This document shows, piece after piece, positions 33,256 to 42,078 of a DNA stretch of 64,000 nucleotides. The notes beneath the pieces are model-generated. The model saw nothing but the letters and a program-made list of their open reading frames with translations. It did not search any database and had not been told where the DNA came from. How positions within the stretch are numbered: position 1 is the first letter of the stretch; each line of letters starts with the position of its first letter. A program made the translations under genes and the position numbers. The DNA comes from Pelagibacterium sp. GTDB lineage: Bacteria; Pseudomonadota; Alphaproteobacteria; Rhizobiales; Devosiaceae. The stretch is from contig PBNW01000016.1 of the NCBI GenBank assembly GCA_002723255.1, positions 88,839 through 152,838 of the forward strand. The letters run 5' to 3'.

Positions 33256-34325
33256 TGGCAGAAATCCAGTTGGAAGGCCTCGTTAAGCGCTATGGCAAGG
33301 TGACCGCCGTTCACGGCATCGACCTCGAAATTGCCGATGGCGAGTTCGTGGTTTTCGTCGGGCCATCGGGCTGTGGAAAATCGACAACCCTGCGTATGAT
33401 CGCCGGGCTCGAGGAAATTTCGGGCGGCGTGCTCAAGATCGGCGATACAATCGTCAATCAGTACGAACCCAAGCAGCGCAACATCGCCATGGTGTTCCAG
33501 AACTACGCCATTTATCCCCACATGACGGTGGGGCAGAATATCGGGTTCGGGCTTTACACCTCCAAACTTTCCAAGTCCGAAAAGCAGCGGCGCATTGCCG
33601 AGGCCGGCAAGATTCTAGGCCTTGAAGATCTGCTCGAGCGCCGTCCGGCTGCACTTTCGGTCGGCCAACGCCAGCGTGTCGCCATCGGGCGCGCCATGGT
33701 GCGCGATCCGGCAGCGTTCCTGTTCGATGAACCGCTCTCCAACCTCGACGCACAATTGCGCTCGCAGATGCGCATCGAAATCAAGCGCCTGCATCAGCGC
33801 CTTGGAACCACCATCGTCTATGTCACCCACGACCAGATCGAGGCGATGACAATGGCCGACCGTATCGTTGTGATGCGCGACGGACTCATCTTGCAGGTGG
33901 GCACGCCGACCGAGCTCTACGACAGCCCCGTCGATGTTTTTACCGCACGGTTTATCGGCAGCCCGTCCATGAACCTGATCGATGGCAGCGCGGCAGACGG
34001 CGCGCTGACAGCTGGGGGCGTCAAGGTCAAGGGCACCCTGCCCCAGGCCCGATCGGGCAAAATCCTTGTCGGAGTCCGACCGCATGACCTCCTCGTGGGC
34101 GAAGCCCCGGCCGATGCCGCGCTGGCCTTTGACGGCAAGGTCACCGCGGTCGAGCCGCTCGGTTCGGAAACTCTGGTGCATCTCGATATCGCCGGATCAT
34201 CGGCCATTGCCACGGCACCGGGCAAGCTTTTGCCCGCAGTCGACAGTATCGTTACAGCCTGGGCGGCTCCGGGGAATCTCTATCTCTTCGACGCGCAGAG
34301 CGAAAAAGCCTTGGGGCGTCTATGA
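33255..34325 (+). CDS. Sugar ABC transporter ATP-binding protein (MalK/UgpC type)
   Basis: A 356-residue ATPase. Walker A is GPSGCGKST, the signature LSVGQRQRVAIGRA has Val in place of the second Gly, as in some MalK relatives, and Walker B is FLFDEPLSNLD. The C-terminal TOBE/regulatory domain begins near residue 240 (VKVKGTLPQARSGKILVGVRPHDL). The ATG at 33255 overlaps the lyase stop (TGATG) with TAGGAG in front. Its end overlaps the kinase start by four bases. Confidence 0.93.
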   Translation: MAEIQLEGLVKRYGKVTAVHGIDLEIADGEFVVFVGPSGCGKSTTLRMIAGLEEISGGVLKIGDTIVNQYEPKQRNIAMVFQNYAIYPHMTVGQNIGFGLYTSKLSKSEKQRRIAEAGKILGLEDLLERRPAALSVGQRQRVAIGRAMVRDPAAFLFDEPLSNLDAQLRSQMRIEIKRLHQRLGTTIVYVTHDQIEAMTMADRIVVMRDGLILQVGTPTELYDSPVDVFTARFIGSPSMNLIDGSAADGALTAGGVKVKGTLPQARSGKILVGVRPHDLLVGEAPADAALAFDGKVTAVEPLGSETLVHLDIAGSSAIATAPGKLLPAVDSIVTAWAAPGNLYLFDAQSEKALGRL

Positions 34326-35224
34326 ATCTGGAATCGCCGCGCGACGCTGTGATCAGCGTCGGCCGTATCTATTGCGACCTTGTTTTCTCCGGACTCTCGG
34401 GCATGCCGCAAATGGGCCATGAGGTTTTTGCGCGTTCCATGCAGCCTGTGCTTGGCGGCGGGGCGTTCATCGCCGCGGCCCATCTGTCCCATCTTGACCG
34501 CCCGGCTGCCCTGCTGGCCGCTTATGGCACCGACCCGCTGTCGCAAACGCTGGCGACCCAACTTGAAGAGAGTGGCATCGATCTGCGTTTTCTCGAGCGT
34601 CGGGCCGATGCGGGGCCGCAGGTCACCGTCGTGATGACCAATGCGGAGGACAGGGCCTTTCTTTCATGTCGGGCCGGCCGCGCCGTACCGCCTCGCTTTG
34701 CGAACGCACTGGCCTGGGAGCGGGCAGCCCTCTTACACATTGCCGAATATGCAACGCTCGATGAACAGCCAGACCTTGTTTCGCGTGCCAAGGCGGCCGG
34801 GCTGGTCGTCGCGCTCGATCCAAGCTGGGATGAAACACTCATCGGTCAACCGGGGCTGCTCAAGGCCTGCGCGGGTGTGGACATCTTTCTTCCCAATGCC
34901 GAGGAAGCGGCCGCCATCACCGGCAAGTCCGATCTCGCACAGGCGCTCGATGTGCTGGCCGATCATTTTCCCATCGTCGCGATCAAATGCGGCGGCCGGG
35001 GCGGATTGCTCGGCGCAGGCAAGACGCGGCTCTCGACTACGGCGCCCAAGGTTCATGTCGTCGATACGACGGGAGCGGGCGATGCCTTCAACGCGGGCCT
35101 GATCGATGCGTATCTTTCCGGGCGCGCTCTGGGCGAGTGCCTCGATGCGGGCGTTACGGCCGGATCTTTGTCAGTGCAGTCGATCGGCGGCGCGCCACGC
35201 CCTGCTACGTCGGTCGCCGTGTGA
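34322..35224 (+). CDS. PfkB-family carbohydrate kinase
   Basis: A 300-residue ribokinase-like enzyme that probably phosphorylates the sugar released from the imported compound. Signature 1 region is GGGAFIAAAHLSHLDRPAALLAAYG near residue 40 and the catalytic signature is DTTGAGDAFNAGLI near residue 245 with the base Asp. It is the last gene of the ABC operon. The substrate is not predictable; ribose, fructose and 2-keto-3-deoxygluconate kinases share the fold. Confidence 0.9.
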   Translation: MNLESPRDAVISVGRIYCDLVFSGLSGMPQMGHEVFARSMQPVLGGGAFIAAAHLSHLDRPAALLAAYGTDPLSQTLATQLEESGIDLRFLERRADAGPQVTVVMTNAEDRAFLSCRAGRAVPPRFANALAWERAALLHIAEYATLDEQPDLVSRAKAAGLVVALDPSWDETLIGQPGLLKACAGVDIFLPNAEEAAAITGKSDLAQALDVLADHFPIVAIKCGGRGGLLGAGKTRLSTTAPKVHVVDTTGAGDAFNAGLIDAYLSGRALGECLDAGVTAGSLSVQSIGGAPRPATSVAV

Positions 35225-35252
35225 TCGGCCGCTTGGGCGGTGCCGGCCAGTC

Positions 35253-36422
35253 TTACCGAGATCGACCGGAGGCCGCAGCCTCGCCCAGACGAACCAGATA
35301 ACTGACGCCGGCCGGGATGATCTCGTCGTTGAAATCGTAGGTGTCGGTGTGAAGCCCGCTTGTCTGGCCGTTGCCAATGAAGACATAGGCTCCCGGGCGG
35401 CGTTCGAGCATGAACGCGAAATCTTCTCCGCCCATCATCGGCACGAGATCGGGATTGACGTTTTCGGTGCCGACGATTTCCTGGGCGATTGCACAGGCAA
35501 ACCGGGTGTGCTCAGGATCGTTGACGGTTACAGGGTATCCACGGCGGAAATCGAGCTTTGCGGCGGCACCAAAGGCACTGGCGATGTGCGAAACAACCGC
35601 GTTCATTTTCGCTTCGACCGTATCGCGCGTCTCGGGGGCAAGCGTGCGAACGGTTCCCGATAGTCGTGCTGTACCGGGGATAACGTTGTAGGCACTGCCC
35701 GCTTCCATGCGGGTTGTCGAAATCACCGCCGAGGCAAGCGGATCGACATTGCGCGCGACGATCGACTGGAGCGCGGTAATCATGTGACCGGCAACGAGTA
35801 CGGGATCGATGGCCTCATGAGGCCAGGCGGCATGCCCGCCTTGGGCCGTGATCTCTATATCGAATTCATCGGCCGAAGCCATGATGGCGCCCGAACAGGT
35901 GGCAAAGCTGCCTTCGGGCAAGCCGGGCAGATTGTGCATGCCATAGACCGCTTCGATGCCGAACCGCTCGAACAAACCGTCTTCGGCCATGGCCAATCCG
36001 CCCGCTCCGCCCTCTTCGGCGGGTTGGAAGATCACCATGATCGTGCCATCGAAATTTCGGGTCTGGGCCAGATGTCGAGCCGCCCCGAGGAGCATGGCGC
36101 TGTGCCCGTCATGGCCGCAGGCGTGCATCAGCCCTTGTGTGGTGCTCGCATGAGGCAGGCCCGTGGCCTCCTTGATCGGCAGCGCATCCATATCGGCCCG
36201 CAGTCCTATGGACTTGCCTGGTGCGCGCCCGCGGATCACGCCAACGACGCCGGTCCTGCCGATACCGGTCACGACTTCGTCGACGCCAAAGCTTTCAAGA
36301 CGCTCGGCGATCTTTGCCGCCGTCCGATCCACATCGTAAAGCAGTTCGGGATGGGCATGAAAATCGCGCCGCCAGGCGACGATGTCATCGAGCATTTCAT
36401 TGATGGAATTGATAATCGGCAT
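35253..36422 (-). CDS. M20-family amidohydrolase (hippurate hydrolase/aminoacylase type)
   Basis: A 389-residue cytoplasmic zinc hydrolase that cleaves N-acyl or N-carbamoyl amino acids. Metal residues are in MHACGHDGHSAML near residue 98, AEEGGAGG near 132 and the YGMHNLPG motif near 163; a dimerisation domain sits in the middle. It is the last gene of the leftward Dpp-hydantoinase operon, nine bases after dppF. In that setting it probably finishes ring-opening products (for example removes a carbamoyl or acyl group). The exact substrate is unknown. Confidence 0.88.
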   Translation of the reverse strand: MPIINSINEMLDDIVAWRRDFHAHPELLYDVDRTAAKIAERLESFGVDEVVTGIGRTGVVGVIRGRAPGKSIGLRADMDALPIKEATGLPHASTTQGLMHACGHDGHSAMLLGAARHLAQTRNFDGTIMVIFQPAEEGGAGGLAMAEDGLFERFGIEAVYGMHNLPGLPEGSFATCSGAIMASADEFDIEITAQGGHAAWPHEAIDPVLVAGHMITALQSIVARNVDPLASAVISTTRMEAGSAYNVIPGTARLSGTVRTLAPETRDTVEAKMNAVVSHIASAFGAAAKLDFRRGYPVTVNDPEHTRFACAIAQEIVGTENVNPDLVPMMGGEDFAFMLERRPGAYVFIGNGQTSGLHTDTYDFNDEIIPAGVSYLVRLGEAAASGRSR

Positions 36423-36431
36423 GGTGGACCT

Positions 36432-37412
36432 TCAGAGAATGTCGTCGCGGATACAGGCCTTGAGGTGGCCGGGCGCGACCTCACGCAATTCCGGGCGAAT
36501 TTGGGCGCATTCGGGAAGCGCGTAGCGGCACCGCGTTCTCAATACGCACCCCGACGGCGGATCGATGGGGCTTGGGATATCCCCCTCAAGAACGATACGG
36601 TGGCCTTGTCTGTCGGGGTCGGGAGCAGGCGCGGCCGACAGCAGCGCTTCGGTATAGGGATGCTTGGGAGATGCGTAGAGCCGGTCGCGAGGGGCGATCT
36701 CCATGATGCGACCCAGATACATAACGATCACCCGATCGCAAAAATGTTCAACCACGGCAAGATCGTGGGCGATGAACAAGATCGTGAGTCCAAGCTGATC
36801 CTTGAGGTCCTGCAAGAGGTTGAGAACCTGGGCCTGAACGGACACGTCGAGCGCGGAAACCGGCTCGTCGGCGACGATAAAGCCCGGGGAAACCGCGAGT
36901 GCGCGTGCAATGCCAATGCGCTGGCGCTGGCCGCCGGAAAATTCATGCGGAAACCGTTGGGCGGCATCAGCGGGTAGCCCGACAAGCTCGAGCAGTCGCG
37001 CCACTTCGGCCTCACGCTCCTTGCGCGTGCCAATGCCATGGATTTCCATGCCTTCGGCGATCAGTTCGCCCACCTTCCTGCGCGGATTGAGGCTCGCAAA
37101 AGGATCCTGAAACACCATCTGAATCTTGCGCCGGAAGGCCATCATTTCGCGTTCAGGCAAGCTGGCGATGTCAGTGCCTTCATAGACGATTTCGCCTTCG
37201 GTCGGGTCGGTCAGCCGCATTATGGTGCGCCCGATCGTGGTCTTGCCCGACCCCGATTCCCCAACGAGCCCGACGACCTCGCCGCGGGCGATCTCAAAAC
37301 TCACATCGTCGACCGCGTGCACCTGGCGCTTTTCGCGCGAAAAGGGCTGGCCCTTGACCGGAAAGCGCTTGGACAGATTATTGACGGACAAAAGAGCTTT
37401 TGAAGCACTCAT
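36432..37412 (-). CDS. Dpp-type ABC transporter ATP-binding protein (DppF-like)
   Basis: A 326-residue ATPase. Walker A is GESGSGKTT, the signature [15 protein letters not shown] and Walker [13 protein letters not shown]. The C-terminal oligopeptide-transporter extension has the Cys-containing [17 protein letters not shown]. It overlaps the preceding ATPase by four bases. It powers import of a small peptide-like or amide compound with the operon's other Dpp subunits. Confidence 0.93.
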   Translation of the reverse strand: MSASKALLSVNNLSKRFPVKGQPFSREKRQVHAVDDVSFEIARGEVVGLVGESGSGKTTIGRTIMRLTDPTEGEIVYEGTDIASLPEREMMAFRRKIQMVFQDPFASLNPRRKVGELIAEGMEIHGIGTRKEREAEVARLLELVGLPADAAQRFPHEFSGGQRQRIGIARALAVSPGFIVADEPVSALDVSVQAQVLNLLQDLKDQLGLTILFIAHDLAVVEHFCDRVIVMYLGRIMEIAPRDRLYASPKHPYTEALLSAAPAPDPDRQGHRIVLEGDIPSPIDPPSGCVLRTRCRYALPECAQIRPELREVAPGHLKACIRDDIL

Positions 37413-38422
37413 TGGCTCACCTCCTGCCAGCGGATGCAGCGTGCGCCATGGTCGGCACCGACATCAAACAAGGGTGGCGGCGCCTCGCGGCAGGCGTCGA
37501 TGGCCAGCGGGCAGCGTGGCGCGAAGCGGCAGCCTTTCGGCAGGTCCAGAGGGTTTGGAGGCGCGCCGCCAATGGTTTCGAGCTTGCTTGACGCAGACCT
37601 GACCGCGGGGTTGGGAATGGATTTGAGCAGACCCACGGTATAGGGGTGGCGCGGGGCGGAAAAGATTGTCCGAACGGGCCCTTCCTCGACCACCTGGCCC
37701 GCATACATCACCGCCACACGATCGGCGATTTCCGCAACGACACCGAGATTGTGGGTGATGAACAGCACCGACATGCCGATCTCTTTCTGGAGGCGGCGGA
37801 TGAGATCGAGAATCTGGGCCTGAATGGTCACATCGAGCGCGGTTGTCGGCTCGTCGGCGATCAACAGGGAGGGCCGGCACGATAGCGCAATGGCGATCAT
37901 CACTCTTTGGCGCATGCCTCCCGAGAGCTGATGGGGGAAATCGTCGACCCGGTTTTCCGGCGCGGGGATCCCCACCAGCCGGAGCATTTCGATAGCTTTT
38001 TCGCGTGCTTGCTTTTTCGATACGTTCTGGTGGAGCCTGATGGCTTCGATGATCTGCGCCCCAATCGACCACACGGGGTCAAGACTGGTCATGGGCTCCT
38101 GGAAGATCATCGCGACGTCGTTGCCGCGCACGGCGCGCATGGCTCTTTCGTCAAGCGCCCGGATATCGATTTCCGGCCCGCCGGGCCTGTTGAACCTGAT
38201 GGATCCTTCGTCGATGCTGCCGCCCCCGCGCCCGACAAGGCGCATTATGGACAGCGAGGTCACCGATTTTCCGGAACCGGACTCCCCGACGACACCCAGT
38301 GTTTTGCCGGCGGGAATGGAAAACGATACATCGTCGACACTGCGCACGACCCCCCTTGGGGTGGCAAACGAGGTCTTGAGACCTTTCACCTCGAGCAGCG
38401 GAATTGCAGCGGGATCGGTCAT
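37409..38422 (-). CDS. Dpp-type ABC transporter ATP-binding protein (DppD-like)
   Basis: A 337-residue ATPase. Walker A is [11 protein letters not shown], signature [15 protein letters not shown] and Walker [13 protein letters not shown]; the C-terminal Cys segment is [17 protein letters not shown]. The ATG at 38422 has AGGAG eight bases upstream and follows the permease stop, so I prefer it to the longer frame. It forms the heterodimer with the DppF-like protein. Confidence 0.92.
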   Translation of the reverse strand: MTDPAAIPLLEVKGLKTSFATPRGVVRSVDDVSFSIPAGKTLGVVGESGSGKSVTSLSIMRLVGRGGGSIDEGSIRFNRPGGPEIDIRALDERAMRAVRGNDVAMIFQEPMTSLDPVWSIGAQIIEAIRLHQNVSKKQAREKAIEMLRLVGIPAPENRVDDFPHQLSGGMRQRVMIAIALSCRPSLLIADEPTTALDVTIQAQILDLIRRLQKEIGMSVLFITHNLGVVAEIADRVAVMYAGQVVEEGPVRTIFSAPRHPYTVGLLKSIPNPAVRSASSKLETIGGAPPNPLDLPKGCRFAPRCPLAIDACREAPPPLFDVGADHGARCIRWQEVSQ

Positions 38423-38426
38423 AGCC

Positions 38427-39428
38427 TCAACTCCTACGCACGCGCGGATCGACATAGCCATAGAGAATGTCGACCAGCAGATTGACGCCGATATAGATTA
38501 TGGCGCTGAGCATGATGAATGCCTGCACCACCGCATAGTCCTGGCGCAGGATCCCATCGATCACCAGAGTGCCGATCCCCGGCCAGACGAAAATCCGCTC
38601 GACAAGCACGCTGCCCCCTAAAAGCTGGGCAAGGATAAGTCCGCCCGCCGTCAGGGTGGGCAAAAAGGCATTGGGCAGGATGTGCCGGAAATGGGTCGAG
38701 ATGGGCGCCACGCCCTTGGCATGCAGGACGGTGACGAACGGCTCGCTGACCACATCGAGAAGATTGGCCCGCAACAGACGCACCAGATACCCCAGTGGCC
38801 CGAGCGCCAGGGCCAGGGCCGGAAGCGCCAGATGGTGGAACGCAGTGGCAAATCCGGCCAGGTTGCCTTCCAGAAGATAGTCGAACGTATAAAAGCCGGT
38901 GCGGAGGTCGGCGGGCACCGGTCCCCGCCCCACAGGACCGGGGAACCAGCCGAGCTGCTCGAAAAAGACCATCAGGAACAGCAGTGCCAACCAGAATGGG
39001 GGAATTCCCACGCTGATGAAGGAAAAGAGCCGCAACAGCCGGTCGAGCCATCTCGACTGGAGGAAACTGACCAGAACCGTAATAAGAACCGCCCCGACAA
39101 AAGCGAACACGAATGCATAAAGCGCCAATTCGGCGCTGGCGGGCAACCGCTCAAGGATCTGGGACAGGACCGGCTGGCCGGCACTGTAGGAAAATCCCCA
39201 GTCGCCCGAGAAGAATGAAACGACATAGTCGAAATACTGAACGAAGAGCGGCTTATCGAGGCCCAGTTGAGCGGTGATGCTGGCGATCACTTCGTCATTG
39301 GCGAACGGGCCGGCGATCAGACGGGCCGGATTGGTCGGCACGGCACGCAGAACCACAAAGGCCAGCACCGAGGCTCCGAAAACCGTAATGAAAGCTGAAC
39401 CGATCCGTCCAAGCAGAAAATTTATCAT
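38427..39428 (-). CDS. Dpp-type ABC transporter permease (DppB-like)
   Basis: A 333-residue inner-membrane protein with six predicted membrane segments. The N terminus INFLLGRIGSAFITVFGASVLAF and the loop HAKGVAPISTHFRHILPNAFLPTLT near residue 225 are typical of DppB. The ATG at 39428 has AGGAG upstream; the longer frame runs into dppC. Confidence 0.92.
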   Translation of the reverse strand: MINFLLGRIGSAFITVFGASVLAFVVLRAVPTNPARLIAGPFANDEVIASITAQLGLDKPLFVQYFDYVVSFFSGDWGFSYSAGQPVLSQILERLPASAELALYAFVFAFVGAVLITVLVSFLQSRWLDRLLRLFSFISVGIPPFWLALLFLMVFFEQLGWFPGPVGRGPVPADLRTGFYTFDYLLEGNLAGFATAFHHLALPALALALGPLGYLVRLLRANLLDVVSEPFVTVLHAKGVAPISTHFRHILPNAFLPTLTAGGLILAQLLGGSVLVERIFVWPGIGTLVIDGILRQDYAVVQAFIMLSAIIYIGVNLLVDILYGYVDPRVRRS

Positions 39429-39438
39429 ATGACCGCTC

Positions 39439-40284
39439 CTAGATTGACAGTCGCGCGCCCGATTTCGGGTCGTAGATGTCGCGCAGCCGGTCGGCAATCA
39501 GGTTGGCCGATACCGCGAGCATGAAAATGCCCAATCCCGGGAAAAAGCCGAGCCACCATTGACCGGTCAGCGCAAAGGCAAGCCCCTCTGTGATCATGGT
39601 TCCCCATTCGGGAGTGGGGGGCTGGATGCCAAGGCCGACAAAGCCGAGGGCGGCAAGGGTCAGGATCGAAAAGCTGAAGACCGAGGAGGCCTGAATAAAG
39701 ATCGTCGAGGTGGTCTGGGGCAGGATATGGAGCCGGATCAGACGGAAATTGGAGGCACCCAGGGCCTGGGCGGATTCCACGTACATCAGGGTGCGCAACC
39801 GCAGGACTTCGCTGCGCAGCAGCCGGAAGTACCAGGGGATGGCGGCAAGGATCACCCCGATGGCGGCCGAGACGATCCCCGCTCCGAGCCCAATGGCAAC
39901 CGCCATTGCGAGAATGAGCGGCGGGAAGGCCAGGATAGCATCCATGACCCGCGAAATGACAGCATCGAACCACCCGCCGACAAGACCGGCAAGCAGACCG
40001 AGGGTGCCGCCGATAAGCGTTCCGGCGATCGTGACCCCGATGGCCACACCGATCGAGACCTGCGCGCCCTGGATGAAGCGCGCGAAGACGTCACGCCCCA
40101 CATCGTCGGTGCCCATCGGGTGCTCGAAGCTTGGCGGGAGCAGAGAGTTCAAAATATCGACGCGAAGCGGATCGAGGGGCCATAGCAGGCGACCGAACAG
40201 CGCAAGAAACACGATGACGCCAAGAATGATCACGCCAAAGAGCAATTCGCGGTCATGGGCCAGTTGCGCAAAAAGTCGTCGCAC
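39439..40284 (-). CDS. Dpp-type ABC transporter permease (DppC-like)
   Basis: A 281-residue inner-membrane protein with six predicted membrane segments. HPMGTDDVGRDVFARFIQGAQVS near residue 60 and AQALGASNFRLIRLHILPQTTS near 175 are standard DppC features. I chose the GTG at 40284, which has GAGAGGA eight bases upstream; an ATG at 40347 gives 21 extra residues but lacks a ribosome site. It lies between hyuB and dppB. Confidence 0.88.
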   Translation of the reverse strand: MRRLFAQLAHDRELLFGVIILGVIVFLALFGRLLWPLDPLRVDILNSLLPPSFEHPMGTDDVGRDVFARFIQGAQVSIGVAIGVTIAGTLIGGTLGLLAGLVGGWFDAVISRVMDAILAFPPLILAMAVAIGLGAGIVSAAIGVILAAIPWYFRLLRSEVLRLRTLMYVESAQALGASNFRLIRLHILPQTTSTIFIQASSVFSFSILTLAALGFVGLGIQPPTPEWGTMITEGLAFALTGQWWLGFFPGLGIFMLAVSANLIADRLRDIYDPKSGARLSI

Positions 40285-40352
40285 CAAATCCGTCCTCTCA
40301 ACATTTTTCGTTTCGGGAGTGCGATGACTTCGCCGCACTCCCGGCATTGGGC

Positions 40353-42077
40353 TCAGGCGAATGCGTGAGGATAGTGTTTCCGGGCGTAGGCCTCGGTCAT
40401 GTAGCCATCCTCGACATCGCGCTGGACGCTTGCGATGGGGCGTTCGGACGGATCGCCATAACCCCCGCCACCGCCGGTCTTCATTTGAAGAACCGAGTCC
40501 TTTGGCATGTGGAAGTGGGTCGATTTGGCGATCGAATGAACCTCACCATCCGGCATCTGCGCATAGCAATTGTTCGGCCGTGCTTCCTTGCCGCCCAACA
40601 ATCCCCAGGGTGCGTTGAGAGACCGTTCGAACACGGTTGTAATCAGGGTATCCTCAGTCATGCGGATGTCGAGATTGAGCCCCGGACCGCCCCGCCATTT
40701 TCCCGGTCCAACCGAATCGCTGGCCAGTGCCAGTTGCTCGACGATCCAGGGATTGCGCTGCTCCCAAACCTCTGCCGGAGTGAAACGGGTCGCGGATTCG
40801 GCTATGTGTAGCATGGTGCCGCCATCGCCGCCGTCCCACGCACCTTGTCCGGTGGGCAATGGAGTGCCGTCCGCCCAGGGTTCCCTGGTTTCTTCACGCT
40901 GTCCCCATGCAACAATGGAACAGATGCAGCCGCCCGATTGAGCCGGAACGGCCTTGGGCAATGCATTGGCGACCGCATTGTAGATCACTTCGATGGCCTG
41001 CAAGCCCGGCCAGCCATAAATAAAGGAGGGCGCTGGCGGCAGGGGATCGAACATCGACCCGGGGCGGGTGATGACCTTGAGGGCGCGGAAATGGCCCTCG
41101 TGGGGAGCCTCACCATAGCCCGCCAGCATGGTGATGGCGACGCGGCTGGCCGAAATTGTCGTGGGGAGCGGCGAGTTCGTCGGGCCGACCTGTTCGTCCG
41201 GAACGCCTGAGAAATCGAGAACCACGTCCGATCCCTTGACCTCGAGCGCGATCTCGAAGGGGATACGATCCTTGGTGACCCCGTTGTTGTCCATCTCGCC
41301 CTTGCCGACATAACGGCCATCAGGGATTTTCTCGAAATAGGATCGCACGATGCGCTCGCCGTGGTCGAACATGTCGTCGACCGCCGCACGATAGATTTCG
41401 AGCCCGAAGCGCTCGACGACCTCGAGCAGCGACTTTACGCCGACCCGGCAACCGGTGATCTGGGCATCAAGGTCGCCCCGCACCATTTGGGGCACGCGGG
41501 TATTGGCCATGATCATGCGGAAGATATCCTCGTTGAGAACCCCTTCCTTATAAATCTTGACCCCCGGAAAGATCACACCTTCCTGGAACACGTCGGTTGT
41601 ATCGGTGCAGTAGGGATCCTTGGCCCCGATGTCGAGCCAGTGGCCCTTGATCGCAGTATAGCCGATCAACTCCTCATCGTTGAGGAATACGGGCATGATG
41701 ATGACCATGTCCTGGGGATGCGAGCCGGTCCCAAAGGGCCAGTTGTAGATCAGCGCGTCTCCCGGATTGAGGGTTTCGGGTCCCCCATTGGCCTTGACCG
41801 CCTCGTTGATGCAGAAGGACAGCGTGCCCATGAACATCGGAAGCGACGGCGCCTGGGAAAGCAGCCGGACTTCCTTGTCGTAGATAGCCACCGCGAAGTC
41901 GAGCACCTCGTAAATGATGGGTGAAAACGACGTCCGGATCAGGGCCCGTTTCATCTGGTTGGCCGCGGAGTTGAGCGCGTGGCGGATGACTTCCGTTGTG
42001 ATCGGATCCGCCTTTGTCTCGGTCATCCGGCCGAACATGCCCGCATTGTGGACGACTGGTTCGTGTCTCTTTGCCAT
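40353..42077 (-). CDS. hyuB: Hydantoinase/oxoprolinase subunit B
   Basis: A 574-residue HyuB-family protein. With HyuA it forms ATP-dependent enzymes that open hydantoin, N-methylhydantoin or 5-oxoproline rings. Features include DPITTEVIRHALNSAANQMKRALIRTSFSPIIYEV near the N terminus, PGDALIYNWPFGTGSHPQDM near 115 and the Gly-rich C-terminal KTGGGGGYGDPSER. The ATG at 42077 is one base after the hyuA stop (TGATATG), so translation is coupled. It sits inside a Dpp importer operon, which suggests the ring compound is imported first. Confidence 0.9.
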   Translation of the reverse strand: MAKRHEPVVHNAGMFGRMTETKADPITTEVIRHALNSAANQMKRALIRTSFSPIIYEVLDFAVAIYDKEVRLLSQAPSLPMFMGTLSFCINEAVKANGGPETLNPGDALIYNWPFGTGSHPQDMVIIMPVFLNDEELIGYTAIKGHWLDIGAKDPYCTDTTDVFQEGVIFPGVKIYKEGVLNEDIFRMIMANTRVPQMVRGDLDAQITGCRVGVKSLLEVVERFGLEIYRAAVDDMFDHGERIVRSYFEKIPDGRYVGKGEMDNNGVTKDRIPFEIALEVKGSDVVLDFSGVPDEQVGPTNSPLPTTISASRVAITMLAGYGEAPHEGHFRALKVITRPGSMFDPLPPAPSFIYGWPGLQAIEVIYNAVANALPKAVPAQSGGCICSIVAWGQREETREPWADGTPLPTGQGAWDGGDGGTMLHIAESATRFTPAEVWEQRNPWIVEQLALASDSVGPGKWRGGPGLNLDIRMTEDTLITTVFERSLNAPWGLLGGKEARPNNCYAQMPDGEVHSIAKSTHFHMPKDSVLQMKTGGGGGYGDPSERPIASVQRDVEDGYMTEAYARKHYPHAFA

Positions 42078-42078
42078 A

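Noticed and set aside
33255-34325. Signature motif LSVGQ in the ATPase as evidence of a broken transporter
   Set aside because: A change at this Gly occurs in working MalK-type relatives, and all other ATPase motifs are intact.
40285-40347. Extra 21 N-terminal residues of the DppC-like permease starting at the ATG 40347
   Set aside because: No ribosome site precedes that ATG, while a good one precedes the GTG at 40284; kept as an alternative only.
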